DNA from: Planctomycetota bacterium
GTDB lineage: Bacteria; Planctomycetota; SZUA-567; H5-PLA8
Length of the DNA: 64,000 nucleotides
Reading direction: 5' to 3'
Assembly (NCBI GenBank): GCA_015075375.1
Contig: JABTUM010000001.1
Coordinates: 1,917,201 to 1,981,200, forward strand
The number at the start of each line of letters is the position of its first letter. Position 1 is the first letter of the stretch. The position numbers and the translations under genes were made by a program. The notes below the pieces were generated by a model. That model saw nothing but the letters and a program-made list of their open reading frames with translations, searched no databases and was not told the origin of the DNA. Positions 53,180 through 63,516 of this stretch are shown one piece after another.

Positions 53180-55228
53180 CTAGTCGTATCCGACGATCCC
53201 GTCCTTGGCGACGATGGGCGTGAACTTCTTGCTGAAAGGTTCCAGCTCGATGCCTTCCGGCGGCGACTGCCCGGAGATCAGGGCGGCGAGCTGGAGTTTG
53301 GCTCTCAGGAAGTCTTCTACGTTATTGTTTACGTAAAAGTCCCGGCTTCCGGTCTGGGTGCGGTACTTCTCGTCGCTGCTGATGGCCACGCGGACCATTT
53401 TGTCGAGCAGCGCGTCGACGGCCGCGGCATTCTTGGCTCGCGCCTGGACCATGTAGTCGTAATCGTTCACCGCATCGCGCCAGAGTTTCAGGCGGTGCGA
53501 AGCGATCAGCCCCTCGTATCCGGCCGAAACGCCACTGTACAGGGTCGCATCGTCGTCGGCCACGTTCCAGTTGTTCGGATCGCAGGGGCCGAGGCGGTAC
53601 AGGATCAAACCGCACATGCCCATGCGAGCGAGGCGGTAGGTCGATCCGCGAAAGCCGCCAAGGTGCGTGCTCAATCCGCCGACGGCCGTACCGTACGACA
53701 TCATCTTCTTGCCGGGGCCTTCGTACGCTTTGATCATCTGCTGCGCGCCGGCCGCGTGCGTGCTGCCTATGACCCAATGGTCCACGGCTTCGGTCAGCGT
53801 CTCTTGCGCGTGATGCGTATCGTACTGTTTCGCTTTGTAGCAGGAGACGATCTTGCCTTCCGGCGAGCACATTTTATCGCAGTGGAAGTGGCCGATGTCG
53901 ATCCGGGTGACAACTTTCACGCCCTGTTCCGCGGCGGAGGCAAAGGCCCATTTGCCGACATTCAGCATGTAGCGAAGGGCTTTGTAGTGGCTGCCGTCCG
54001 TGGGTTCGTCGAGCTTCCACGGGAGCCGATTGCGTTCGGGATTGGCCTTCTGATTATGGTAAATCTCGAAGCGCGTCTTGGTCCAACCCTTCTCGGCGAA
54101 ATGCTTGGCCGTGGCTTCGGCAATGGCCTTGTTCGTCTCCTCGAACTCCTTGAGCTTGGGATTCTGATTCGGTCCTTCGGGGATCGTGTCCTTAAAAGGA
54201 ATCCAGTTGAACTGGTTTTTCACTTCGCCGTCGCAGACGTGCGGATAGTTCACGTTAAAGGCAAGCGTGAAGTGCGCAGGCGGAGCACCGAACTTGCTGC
54301 ACTTCCCGTCCAGAATCGGACCGAACAGATCGTCGTACTCCTTAAAGCTCATGATCTCGGCCGCGGCGCCCTGACCTTTGACCGGGTACGCGTAACGCGG
54401 ATTGCCGCGCTGGCTGCTGTACGGCAGCACGTTGATGAAGGCGCGGTTGTCGGCGGCAAGCTTATAGGCTTGGTGGTCGACCTGTTTGCCCTTCTCGGAC
54501 ATTGGCTGCGCCGGCTTGCCGACGCCTTGCCCGTTCAGGTATCCCCCCAACTTCAACGCTTCGCTGGGCATTCCGTAGGTGAGCAAATCCAGCGCGAAGG
54601 TCGGCTGGTCGGGCAGCGCCAGATCGAAGACCGTCAACGCCACATTCAGCTTCTCGACCGATTCCGTACCGGCCTTGATCTCCAGCGTGCCCGTGTACTG
54701 GCCGGGTTTCGCGTCGTTCGGGATCCAGACTTCCACCAGCAAGCTGCCCACCGTGTTAGCCGGTTTCGGAAAGCCGTCCCAAGCTTGCGGTATGTCGAAG
54801 GTCTTGATGCCCTTCACCGAGCCGTCGAGCGGGATGATGAGGTCGTGGACGAAGCCGGTCGTTGTCTTGGCCCACCCTCGCGCAAAGAAGCTCGCGCGGT
54901 CGACCGCAATCGTGCCCGGGCCTTTGAGTTCGCTGAGAACGGCCGTGTAGCCCGGGCCGGCGCGTGGGATCAGGATCTGAACCGCCGCATCTTCGTTGCG
55001 CGCCCCGTAGAGCTTGACGGTCTTGCTCGCGCCGTCCCAATGCCCGTTTTGCTTGCGCAGATCGCCGAAGTCGTTGCCGGCTACTTCCAGCACCGTGCCA
55101 TCGGGGTTTAAGCTATAGGTAGTACTGGCCGCAAAAACAGCCGTAGCCCCTTCCGCTGCATGGACTTGCGCCGCAAACCAGAACAATCCACAAAGGGCCA
55201 GGATGGCCGTTGCGAAGAGTTTAACCAT
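53180..55228 (-). CDS. secreted DUF4091 (glycoside-hydrolase-like) protein
   Basis: 682 residues from the ATG with AGGAGG six bases upstream; the frame continues 64 residues further 5' without a signal. A signal peptide (MVKLFATAILALCGLFWFAAQVHA) is followed by a beta-sandwich region (about 30-220) and a large alpha/beta part with KLNVALTVFDLALPDQPTFALDLL-type strand order and RFEIYHNQKANPERN. The tail with LYRLGPCDPNNWNVADDDATLYSG and GLIASHRLKLWRDAVNDYDYM matches the DUF4091 domain. These are regarded as glycoside-hydrolase-like; catalytic residues were not assigned. Confidence 0.85.
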   Translation of the reverse strand: MVKLFATAILALCGLFWFAAQVHAAEGATAVFAASTTYSLNPDGTVLEVAGNDFGDLRKQNGHWDGASKTVKLYGARNEDAAVQILIPRAGPGYTAVLSELKGPGTIAVDRASFFARGWAKTTTGFVHDLIIPLDGSVKGIKTFDIPQAWDGFPKPANTVGSLLVEVWIPNDAKPGQYTGTLEIKAGTESVEKLNVALTVFDLALPDQPTFALDLLTYGMPSEALKLGGYLNGQGVGKPAQPMSEKGKQVDHQAYKLAADNRAFINVLPYSSQRGNPRYAYPVKGQGAAAEIMSFKEYDDLFGPILDGKCSKFGAPPAHFTLAFNVNYPHVCDGEVKNQFNWIPFKDTIPEGPNQNPKLKEFEETNKAIAEATAKHFAEKGWTKTRFEIYHNQKANPERNRLPWKLDEPTDGSHYKALRYMLNVGKWAFASAAEQGVKVVTRIDIGHFHCDKMCSPEGKIVSCYKAKQYDTHHAQETLTEAVDHWVIGSTHAAGAQQMIKAYEGPGKKMMSYGTAVGGLSTHLGGFRGSTYRLARMGMCGLILYRLGPCDPNNWNVADDDATLYSGVSAGYEGLIASHRLKLWRDAVNDYDYMVQARAKNAAAVDALLDKMVRVAISSDEKYRTQTGSRDFYVNNNVEDFLRAKLQLAALISGQSPPEGIELEPFSKKFTPIVAKDGIVGYD

Positions 55229-55346
55229 GTTCAACCTCCTTCGATCAAGTGCACTAGTACACTCAATACACCGACTCAGCCCCAGACCCAAGCAAATTCC
55301 GGAGAATTTCGGAGCGCACCCTTTTTCATCGGAAAGCCAGGCCGGA

Positions 55347-56492
55347 TCAGCCCTTACTAAAAAGGCGGGTGATGCCCGAACCACTGGGTGAGGCCGTAAC
55401 AAAGCCCTGGGCCTCGGCATACTGCTGCAGTGTGCGGTCGATCATCGGCTCGAGGTCGTACTTGGCCTGCGCCTGATCGCGCCCCCGCTGGCCCATGCGC
55501 GCGCGGAGTTTGGCGTCGCCGAGCAGGTCGAGAATTTTGGCGGCCACCGCATCGGGCTGACCGGGCGGGACGAGATAGCCGCTTTGGCCGTCCTGCACGA
55601 GTCCGATCAAACCGCCGACGCTGGTCGCGACCACCGGCCGCGCCCAGGCCATCGCCGCCAACGCACCCAGGCCGAATGCCTCCTGCCGCGGCGTCTGCAC
55701 GTACACATCCAGATCGCGCAGGATCGGTTCGTACGGTACCCCTGCATGCGCGAAGGTAAGATGTCGTTCGAGCTTTAGTTCGCGGGCCAGCTTGCGCAGG
55801 CTCGATTCTTCCGGTCCTTCGCCGACAATCAGGAACTGACACGCGCCACAGCGGACTTCATGCACCTTTTGTGCGGCTCGAATAAAGGTGGCAAGGTCTT
55901 GCCCTGGCGTAAGCGGCGCGAAGGTCGCCAGCATCGCCCATTGGCCGTCGCCTTTGGCCTGAGGGGGAACTTCTTCCGGAATCTCGATCCCCAACGGGAC
56001 CACGCGGACCAGTTCTTTGGGCACCCGCGCGTCGTTAACAAGGTTCTCCCGCAGCGACTCGTTGCAGACCATGACCTTATTGAGGCGGTCGTCGACGCGG
56101 ATATCCCCGCGGGCCTGGAAGTGCGGGATGCTCAGCACGTAAGGAACATTCAGGCGTTCGGCCAAACGCGCGCAGACAGGCTGGGTGAACGCCGACAGCC
56201 CGTGGATCAGCGCGGGCTGGATTTCGGCCGCCCATTCGGCCAGCCGCCCAAAGACGAAGGGGCGCGTCAGGCCTCCGAGCATGCCGGGGAAGCATTCGAT
56301 CCGCGCCTCTTCTTCGGAGGCGAAGAATCCCACCGGCGCCGGACCGGCCGCGGCCATGTACGGGCGCAACCCGGCCTGAGAAATGCCGCGAAAGAGCGTC
56401 CTCGCGAAGCCCGTGAGCCCGCCGGCGCGGAGCGGCTCGGCGACGAGCAGGACCGAGGGATTCTCCTTCAGCAGGCGCGAAGCGATTTTCAT
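55347..56492 (-). CDS. GT4-type glycosyltransferase
   Basis: 381 residues from ATG 56492, which overlaps the permease stop as ATGA. A GT-B fold is visible: LVAEPLRAGGLTGFARTL, LIHGLSAFTQPV, VVPLGIEIP, FLIVGEGPEESSLRKL, then the EX7E-type donor site in TPRQEAFGLGALAAMAWARPVVATSVGGL. GT4 enzymes add a sugar from a nucleotide donor with retention. A longer start seven codons upstream is possible. Its coupling to a transport permease is unusual. Confidence 0.92.
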   Translation of the reverse strand: MKIASRLLKENPSVLLVAEPLRAGGLTGFARTLFRGISQAGLRPYMAAAGPAPVGFFASEEEARIECFPGMLGGLTRPFVFGRLAEWAAEIQPALIHGLSAFTQPVCARLAERLNVPYVLSIPHFQARGDIRVDDRLNKVMVCNESLRENLVNDARVPKELVRVVPLGIEIPEEVPPQAKGDGQWAMLATFAPLTPGQDLATFIRAAQKVHEVRCGACQFLIVGEGPEESSLRKLARELKLERHLTFAHAGVPYEPILRDLDVYVQTPRQEAFGLGALAAMAWARPVVATSVGGLIGLVQDGQSGYLVPPGQPDAVAAKILDLLGDAKLRARMGQRGRDQAQAKYDLEPMIDRTLQQYAEAQGFVTASPSGSGITRLFSKG

Positions 56493-58339
56493 CCGCGGAA
56501 CAACTCTCCCCATTTACGGCCCAAAAACGCGCTGGCCGAAAGCAGCGCCAGCGCCATGAATCCCAGCGCGAAGAGCCCCAGCGCCGAAGCCAACTGGTCC
56601 CCGTCGCCCACGCGTCCGAAGAGCGCGTAAATCGCCTTCGTGAGCGGATAGTCGGCCGGCCGCTGCGCCAGGATCAGGCTGTCGGCGACTTCCAGCAACG
56701 CGAACGAAAAGGCCAGGATCGCGCCCGCCGCCACATTGGCGGCGATGAGCGGCACCGTAATCTTCCGCAGCGTCCGCACGGGCGAACTACCCAGACTCCC
56801 CGAGGCCTCTTCGAGGGCCTTGGGCGTCTGCTCCAACCCCGCCGCGCACGCGCGCGTGGTGTAGGGCAGCCGCCGCACCGCATAGCTTAACACGAGGAAC
56901 CAACCCACCGATAGCGCCGCCTCGGAGCCCGTGTACCACTTGGCGTAGACCCCGACGAACCCGAAAGCGAGCACAATGCCGGGAATCGCCAGCGGAGCGA
57001 GGGTCAAGGCGTCGAGCGCGCGTCCGGCCCAGCCGCCGCGGCGTACGATTACCCAAGCGCAAGCGAGCCCCAGCAGCACGTCCACCAAGGTGCTGCCCAA
57101 CGCATAGAGCAGACTGTTGCGCACGCCCAATTGGCTGAGCGGATGAGCCAGCGCTTCCTGCATGTGCCCGAGGGTCCACGATTCGGGAAGCACGGTGAGA
57201 AACCATTTGCCCGCGACCCCGCTGAGAACCACCGCCGCATGCGGAACCAAGGCGAGGCCGATCACGAACAGGTGCGCGCCGATGGCGAGCGCCGCCGCGG
57301 CGCCGACCAGCTTCGTAACCTGTCCGCGCGCCGCTCCCTTGGAGCCTCCCCCGCCCGTACCGTACTTTCCCAACGACCAGCGTGTAATCGCAAAGAGCGC
57401 GACAACCAGCAGCGTGACCACCGCCACCAGCGCCGGCGCAGCCGGATTCGCGGACTGTTCGTTGGCCAGTCCGAAGATTTGCTGTGCGACGACCTCCTGA
57501 TAGCTGAAAACCAGCGGCGTGCCCAGATCCGTGAAAGCTCCGACGAAGACCAGACTGCCCCCGGCAATCAGCCCCGGAACGGCCAGCGGCAGGACAACGC
57601 GCCGGAAGACCCCCAGCGGAGCGAGGCCCAAGTTCCGCGCGCTTTCCAGCAGAGACGGATCGATGTTTCCGATCGCGGCGCAGAGGTTGAGATAAATCAA
57701 CGGATAGAAATGCAACACCATGACGATTACGCAGCCGAGCATGCGATGCTCGCCCAGAAAATCGATGGGCGAAGTCTCGTCCACCAGCCCGAGTTGCATG
57801 AGCAGCAGGTTCACCGAGCCGTAGCGTGAAAGCAGCCGACGCAGACCGATGGCGCCGACGAACGGAGGCAGAATCAACGGAATGAGCAGCAGCCCGCCCA
57901 GCAACGCCTGCATGGGAAAGCGCGTGCGGACCTGCCAGTACGCGAGCGGGAAACTGATGGCAATGCAGCATGCGGTCACGATCACCGCCAGAAGCAAGCT
58001 GTTGAGCATCCAGCGCCACGGCGCGGCATCGGCGTGAAAGAGGCCGAATACGTGGTCGAGCGTCCAGCGCGCGGGTGTGACGACCAGCTTCGATTCGGGC
58101 GCCGGTTCGCTCCCGGCGGCTATCGCGTTGCGAGCGCGGAGATCCGCTTCGTCGGCGCCCATGCGTCCGGCGAAGGCGGCCAGCGACTCGCCTTTGTGCA
58201 GGGCCGCAGAGACTTCGGGTTCGCGTACGGCCTGGAGCATCCCGTGGCCGAGCGGGTAAACGAGCCCGAAGGCGAAGAAGACCACGAGCAGAAGCGCGAC
58301 GGCGAGGGGGCCAAGGTGGTCGGTAAGGTGGCGACTCAT
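56489..58339 (-). CDS. ABC transporter double permease (FbpB/ThiP-like) with LysM-like insert
   Basis: 616 residues with two BPD_transp permease units of about six helices each (EAA loops near ESARNLGLAPLGVFRRVVLPLAVPG and EEASGSLGSSPVRTLRKITVPLIAAN). It is the fused arrangement of FbpB-type iron or ThiP-type thiamine permeases. Between the first helix and the second lies a periplasmic segment (about 44-88) with the LysM pattern HKGESLAAFAGRMGADEADL, then LRARNAI and ESKLVV. The binding protein and ATPase are absent nearby. It is coupled to a GT4 gene by ATGA. Confidence 0.88.
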   Translation of the reverse strand: MSRHLTDHLGPLAVALLLVVFFAFGLVYPLGHGMLQAVREPEVSAALHKGESLAAFAGRMGADEADLRARNAIAAGSEPAPESKLVVTPARWTLDHVFGLFHADAAPWRWMLNSLLLAVIVTACCIAISFPLAYWQVRTRFPMQALLGGLLLIPLILPPFVGAIGLRRLLSRYGSVNLLLMQLGLVDETSPIDFLGEHRMLGCVIVMVLHFYPLIYLNLCAAIGNIDPSLLESARNLGLAPLGVFRRVVLPLAVPGLIAGGSLVFVGAFTDLGTPLVFSYQEVVAQQIFGLANEQSANPAAPALVAVVTLLVVALFAITRWSLGKYGTGGGGSKGAARGQVTKLVGAAAALAIGAHLFVIGLALVPHAAVVLSGVAGKWFLTVLPESWTLGHMQEALAHPLSQLGVRNSLLYALGSTLVDVLLGLACAWVIVRRGGWAGRALDALTLAPLAIPGIVLAFGFVGVYAKWYTGSEAALSVGWFLVLSYAVRRLPYTTRACAAGLEQTPKALEEASGSLGSSPVRTLRKITVPLIAANVAAGAILAFSFALLEVADSLILAQRPADYPLTKAIYALFGRVGDGDQLASALGLFALGFMALALLSASAFLGRKWGELFRG

Positions 58340-58425
58340 GGACTAGCAGCCTATCAAGACTGTCTGCTCTAGAAATTTTTGGTATTCTCTAGTGACTTCA
58401 CCTAGAAGCAAGCACGAGGATCCAC

Positions 58426-59058
58426 ATGAAAGTAAACATGGATGCTCTCGAACAAGAACTACTTCCCAAGTTAAAGGAAAAGACAAGGGCCTACATGGCT
58501 GCTACTTCAGGCAAGATACAATGGGTTTCCGCTCCTGACGAAATCATCTTTGTAATGCCCTTCCAAGCCTTAACTTGGGTGCAGATAGCAGGTGCGATTT
58601 GCTTTGGATTGCTTTGTTTGGCCGGAATCTGCCTGCTGTTCGTTCCTGGTGTTTGGATTTCAATTTTGAGAGACGAAGTAATCATGAGGCGCCTTGTATT
58701 CGGCTTTATGTTTATCATCTCTACAGGTTCCGCATTGGCCTTTTCCATATACGCGACGCTTTCTGCGCGCGAACGCATTCGATTAAGCGCTTCATGGCTT
58801 CGCTTCGATCGAGGCGGATCCTGGCAAGGGCGTACCTTTGATCGTTTGCCGCTCGAAATACCGATAAAAATCATCACTCAGCATGATCCATTAATTGACC
58901 GCCCACTATTGGTTGCCAGCACCAGAGAGCGACAAATCCCCTTTGGACAGCGTATTCCAATCGAAGAATTGGAAGCATTCAGGCAACTCCTGCTTGAGTT
59001 AATTCGTGAGTGCCAAGGGGATTTGCCATCCAAAGAAGAAGAATACGAGGAGCACTGA
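58426..59058 (+). CDS. two-helix membrane protein of unknown function
   Basis: 210 residues. Two membrane helices (about 48-73 and 88-112) lie between cytoplasmic-type charged ends; the tail ends EEEYEEH. GAGG lies about six bases before the ATG. The gene is clearly lower in GC than its neighbours, with many A/T third positions, suggesting transfer or relaxed selection. Six bases separate it from the deaminase-like gene on the same strand. No family was recognised. Confidence 0.75.
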   Translation: MKVNMDALEQELLPKLKEKTRAYMAATSGKIQWVSAPDEIIFVMPFQALTWVQIAGAICFGLLCLAGICLLFVPGVWISILRDEVIMRRLVFGFMFIISTGSALAFSIYATLSARERIRLSASWLRFDRGGSWQGRTFDRLPLEIPIKIITQHDPLIDRPLLVASTRERQIPFGQRIPIEELEAFRQLLLELIRECQGDLPSKEEEYEEH

Positions 59059-59064
59059 GCGTCC

Positions 59065-59601
59065 ATGCCCTTCCCTTCCGACAGCGAACGCTGGATGCGC
59101 GCGGCATTGCTGCAAGCTCAGGCTGCGCTGGAAGCCGGCGAAGAACCCGTCGGCGCGGTGCTCGTCGAGGCCGCCACCGGCCGGATCGTCGCCCGCGCGC
59201 ACGATCAACGCCGGGCCTTGAACGACCCGACGGCGCACGCCACGATGTTGGCGCTATCCGGTCTGGCGCAAGCCGAACAAATGAAAGCCGAGTTCGAGGC
59301 CGCGGGCCTGCCCCCCGACGAACTGGACGGCGCGCTCCAAGCTGTCGGCCTGGACGGCCTGGTCCTGGTCGTCACCCGCGAGCCGTGCCTGATGTGCGCG
59401 GGCGCGGTGCGCTTGCACCCGGAGGTGAAGCAACTTGTCTTCGGCGCCAGCCGGGAAGCGCTTGGCGGCGCGGGCTCGGCGCTGAACTTGTTTCGAGCGG
59501 CGGGTGCGCTACCGGCGTTGCCGGCCGAAGGAGGAGTGCTGCGCAGCCAGGCCACGGCGCTGCTTCAAGAGTTCGCCTTACGGCGGAAGACTCGGCAATA
59601 A
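59065..59601 (+). CDS. TadA/cytidine-deaminase-fold protein lacking the catalytic glutamate
   Basis: 178 residues. The deaminase fold is evident: DQRRALNDPTAHATMLALSG and TREPCLMCAGAVRLHPEV. Zinc ligands His58, Cys108 and Cys111 are present, but the proton-shuttling Glu of HAE is Thr60 (HAT). Between the two motifs there is a helical insertion of about 25 residues (AEFEAAGLPPDELDGALQAV). It could bind zinc and a nucleoside or RNA without deaminating it, or a different residue may act. It follows the membrane-protein gene by six bases. Confidence 0.85.
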   Translation: MPFPSDSERWMRAALLQAQAALEAGEEPVGAVLVEAATGRIVARAHDQRRALNDPTAHATMLALSGLAQAEQMKAEFEAAGLPPDELDGALQAVGLDGLVLVVTREPCLMCAGAVRLHPEVKQLVFGASREALGGAGSALNLFRAAGALPALPAEGGVLRSQATALLQEFALRRKTRQ

Positions 59602-59654
59602 CGCAAAAGCGAGTGCGCCAGTGGTCTCGTATAAAAGCGGCGGCAGACGTTGGA

Positions 59655-61232
59655 TCAGATTAATCCCGCTTCGCGCAGCACCTGTTCCGCTTGCGCATAG
59701 GTAGCGTCCGGCGTATCGGACGCATCCAAGATACGCGTTTCCTTCAAGGTGCGCGGGCCACTGGGTTGCCACTGAGATTCGAGCTGACGGTAAACGGCGG
59801 CGTCGGCGTCACTGGAGTCGCCGGTGCGCGCGGCCAGCCGCGGCAATATGATCGAGTCGGGTGCGGTACAAATCAGGATCCGCACAGGAACGCATAGCTC
59901 ACGAGCGGCGGTTAGAAAAGCCTCGCGGCGCACGTCCCGAATGAAGGTCGCATCGGCGAGCATGCGCCTGCCTTCGAGCAGACCCGTTCGCACACGCTCC
60001 AAGACTTCGGCGTACGTCCGGTCGCTCATACCAGGCGTATACAGGTCCGGGCCGCCACGCTGCATAGGCGTGAGACCGGCGAGTTCTTTACGTACGTCAT
60101 CGCTGGCAACGCGTTCGAACCCGGCGCGCTCGGCGAGCATCCGCGCCAGCACCGACTTTCCGGTGCCCGGAAGTCCGGCCGTCAGCACCAGCGCGGGGCG
60201 TCCGGCGGGCGGTTCGAGCGTACCTAACGCAAGGAGGAAATGCGCGCGAGCCCGGGCGAGATCGCGCGCCTTCTCAGCTTCAGGCACTTCTACCTCTTCG
60301 AGCGCAAAACCTTCGACCTTTCCGCGCACTACCGCGCGATAGGAGAGGTAAAACGGAAGCAGGGCGCGACCTTCCGCATCGCCTCCCGAAGCGAAATACG
60401 CATCGGAAAGATCGCTCGCTAAATCGGGCCGCCCGTGGAATTCGAAGTCCATGACTAGAAAAGCCAGGTCTGCGACGGGATCGGCGTAACGGAAGCGCGT
60501 ATTGAACTCGATGCAGTCCACGATGGTCAGATCGGCGGGCGGCGAGCGGGTCGAATCGAGGTACACGTGATCGAGATGCAAGTCGCCGTGAGTATCGCAG
60601 GGCACGCCGCGCGCGGCGCGTGCTTCAATCATCGGCCGCAGGCGTTCCAATTCGGTTTCGGTGCGCGCTCGGAGGCGTTCGAAAACGGACCGGCGAAGGG
60701 TGCGTCCAATCGCGGGCTCTAGCTGCGTAAAGTTCTCGCGCGTATTGGCGGCGACGGCCGCGAAGGCGCCTCCGGCGGCCGTGTCCGGACTTCGTTCGGC
60801 ATGTGCGTGAAAGGCAGCCAAACGAGAACCGAGTTGGCGCACTTCCGCGGCCGCGAGGGTTCCGCACTCGAGCCGCGATTCAAGCGTGAGCGCCGGTTCG
60901 AGCCGGCGCATTTTGACGGCAAACTCCACGGGTTCGCCCGGTGCCTCGAAAGCCGGTAAGCCCGCGGAATCGAGCGCCACCGGCACGACGCCGAGGTACA
61001 CCTCCGGCGCGAGCCGGCGGTTTAGGCGGACTTCTTCGTGGCAGAAGTGCCGCCGTCGCTCGAGCGTCGAGAAATCCAGAAAGCCGAAGTTGACGGGTTT
61101 CTTGATTTTGTAGGCGAACGGTCCGGCCAGAAAAACCGCACTGATGTGGGTTTGGCAGAGTTCGACGCGATCGACGGGATGCGGATAAGCCCCGGGCCGC
61201 GCGAGCGCATCAAGGAGCGCGGGAAGATCCAT
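59655..61232 (-). CDS. fusion of APH-like kinase and P-loop (zeta-toxin-type) kinase domain
   Basis: 525 residues. The N-terminal 330 residues form an aminoglycoside-phosphotransferase-type domain (AYKIKKPVNFGFLDFST, DTHGDLHLDHVYLD catalytic loop, VDCIEFNTRFRYADPVADLAFL). The C-terminal 180 residues form a P-loop ATPase (LTAGLPGTGKSVLARML, VASDDVRKELAG, DATFIRDVRREAFL). Fusions of this type occur in many bacteria and their substrate is not known. It is cytoplasmic and 15 bp from the RNase HI gene on the same strand. Confidence 0.92.
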   Translation of the reverse strand: MDLPALLDALARPGAYPHPVDRVELCQTHISAVFLAGPFAYKIKKPVNFGFLDFSTLERRRHFCHEEVRLNRRLAPEVYLGVVPVALDSAGLPAFEAPGEPVEFAVKMRRLEPALTLESRLECGTLAAAEVRQLGSRLAAFHAHAERSPDTAAGGAFAAVAANTRENFTQLEPAIGRTLRRSVFERLRARTETELERLRPMIEARAARGVPCDTHGDLHLDHVYLDSTRSPPADLTIVDCIEFNTRFRYADPVADLAFLVMDFEFHGRPDLASDLSDAYFASGGDAEGRALLPFYLSYRAVVRGKVEGFALEEVEVPEAEKARDLARARAHFLLALGTLEPPAGRPALVLTAGLPGTGKSVLARMLAERAGFERVASDDVRKELAGLTPMQRGGPDLYTPGMSDRTYAEVLERVRTGLLEGRRMLADATFIRDVRREAFLTAARELCVPVRILICTAPDSIILPRLAARTGDSSDADAAVYRQLESQWQPSGPRTLKETRILDASDTPDATYAQAEQVLREAGLI

Positions 61233-61247
61233 CGCTGGCTCCAGTCG

Positions 61248-61715
61248 CTACGTCTCCACGTCTGCGCCGCGGGATTCGCGGGCGCGCGTGGCGAGTTCGT
61301 CGCAGCGCTCGTTTTCCGGGTGCCCGCTGTGTCCGCGGACCCACTGCCACGTAACCTGGTGCTGCGACATAAGCGCATCGAGCGCGACCCATAGGTCTTG
61401 ATTTTTAACCGGCTCTTTGCTGGCGGTCTTCCAACCGTTGCGCTTCCATTTGGCCAGCCACCCTTGCCTGAACGCATTGGCTAAGTACTCGCTGTCGGTC
61501 ACAACCGTGACGGCGCAAGGCCGTTTAAGCTGCTGAAGCGCGCGCGTCACGGCCGTCAACTCCATGCGATTGTTGGTGGTCTCCGCTTCGTAACCGGAGA
61601 GTTCCTTTTCGGCTGCTTTGTCGGGATACTTAAGGATGGCCGCCCACCCGCCGGGACCGGGATTGGGTTTGGAGCCGCCGTCGGAGAAGATAGTCACGCG
61701 CGCGAGATCGTTCAT
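61248..61715 (-). CDS. rnhA: ribonuclease HI
   Basis: 155 residues, the length of the E. coli enzyme, when begun at the ATG at 61715 (an upstream in-frame start gives 173). The four acidic metal ligands are D12 ([15 protein letters not shown]), E52 (NNRMELTAV), D74 ([11 protein letters not shown]) and D139 (ENERCDELA). The GH in [11 protein letters not shown] is the usual H of the active site. It cuts RNA in RNA:DNA hybrids. It is followed by the kinase-fusion gene. Confidence 0.97.
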   Translation of the reverse strand: MNDLARVTIFSDGGSKPNPGPGGWAAILKYPDKAAEKELSGYEAETTNNRMELTAVTRALQQLKRPCAVTVVTDSEYLANAFRQGWLAKWKRNGWKTASKEPVKNQDLWVALDALMSQHQVTWQWVRGHSGHPENERCDELATRARESRGADVET

Positions 61716-61772
61716 GCGCACCAAGGTAGCCGCGTGCGCGCGCTGAGCCAAGGGCGAAAGGACCGGCACGGA

Positions 61773-62078
61773 ATGAAATGCGCCTACACGTGCGACCTCT
61801 GCGGCGCGGCCTTGCGGGACCCGGCCTCACGCTTCGTCGTGCGCCTCGAATTGAAGCAAGCGTACGATCCAATGGAGATCGGCCCCAAAGATTTGGAGCG
61901 CGACCTGAAACGCGAACTGGCGGCCTTGGTGCGCGCGATGGAGGCGCAACCCGAAGCCGATGCTGAACGATTGGCCGAGGAGGTGGGCGTAAGCCGAACC
62001 TTCATACTCTGCGCGCCTTGCGCGGCGAGCGTAACAAAACGCCTGGGTAACCGGCCGCCACCCTCGCGTAACGAATAA
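61773..62078 (+). CDS. small zinc-ribbon protein
   Basis: 101 residues. Two pairs of cysteines (TCDLCG near the start and LCAPCAA near the end) suggest a zinc ribbon around a helical, charged middle ([32 protein letters not shown]). The ATG at 61773 begins [11 protein letters not shown]. It is divergent from rnhA. It may bind nucleic acid or protein; no family name was certain. Confidence 0.72.
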   Translation: MKCAYTCDLCGAALRDPASRFVVRLELKQAYDPMEIGPKDLERDLKRELAALVRAMEAQPEADAERLAEEVGVSRTFILCAPCAASVTKRLGNRPPPSRNE

Positions 62079-62082
62079 CCTC

Positions 62083-63279
<1,197 letters not shown>

Positions 63280-63516
63280 GTCGGGCGGTTCTCCGTTATG
63301 GTTTTTGCGCGGCAGGCATGATAGTGAACGAAGCGAAAGCTGGCGAGTGGCGATTCGAGCGCCGAGATCGTCGCCGGGGGAACCAGTGGTTCAAGCGGCG
63401 CTATCCAGCCGTTCAGGCTTCGAAGAACTCCCCGGCAGGCCAAACCGGGTAGCTGGCCAAACGCAAACGATCGTTATTGCAAGGCACGCTTTAGATCAAA
63501 AGCCTCTCGGGAAGGG

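Noticed and set aside
53495..55111. 538-residue plus-strand ORF inside the DUF4091 gene
   Set aside because: It is a shadow of the DUF4091 coding strand, which has a strong ribosome site, signal peptide and terminator.
63280..63516. Possible second riboswitch before aroC (contains GGGGGAACC on +)
   Set aside because: The essential GUCAGCUAACC and GGGGUGAAUC parts are missing, and the orientation points away from aroC.
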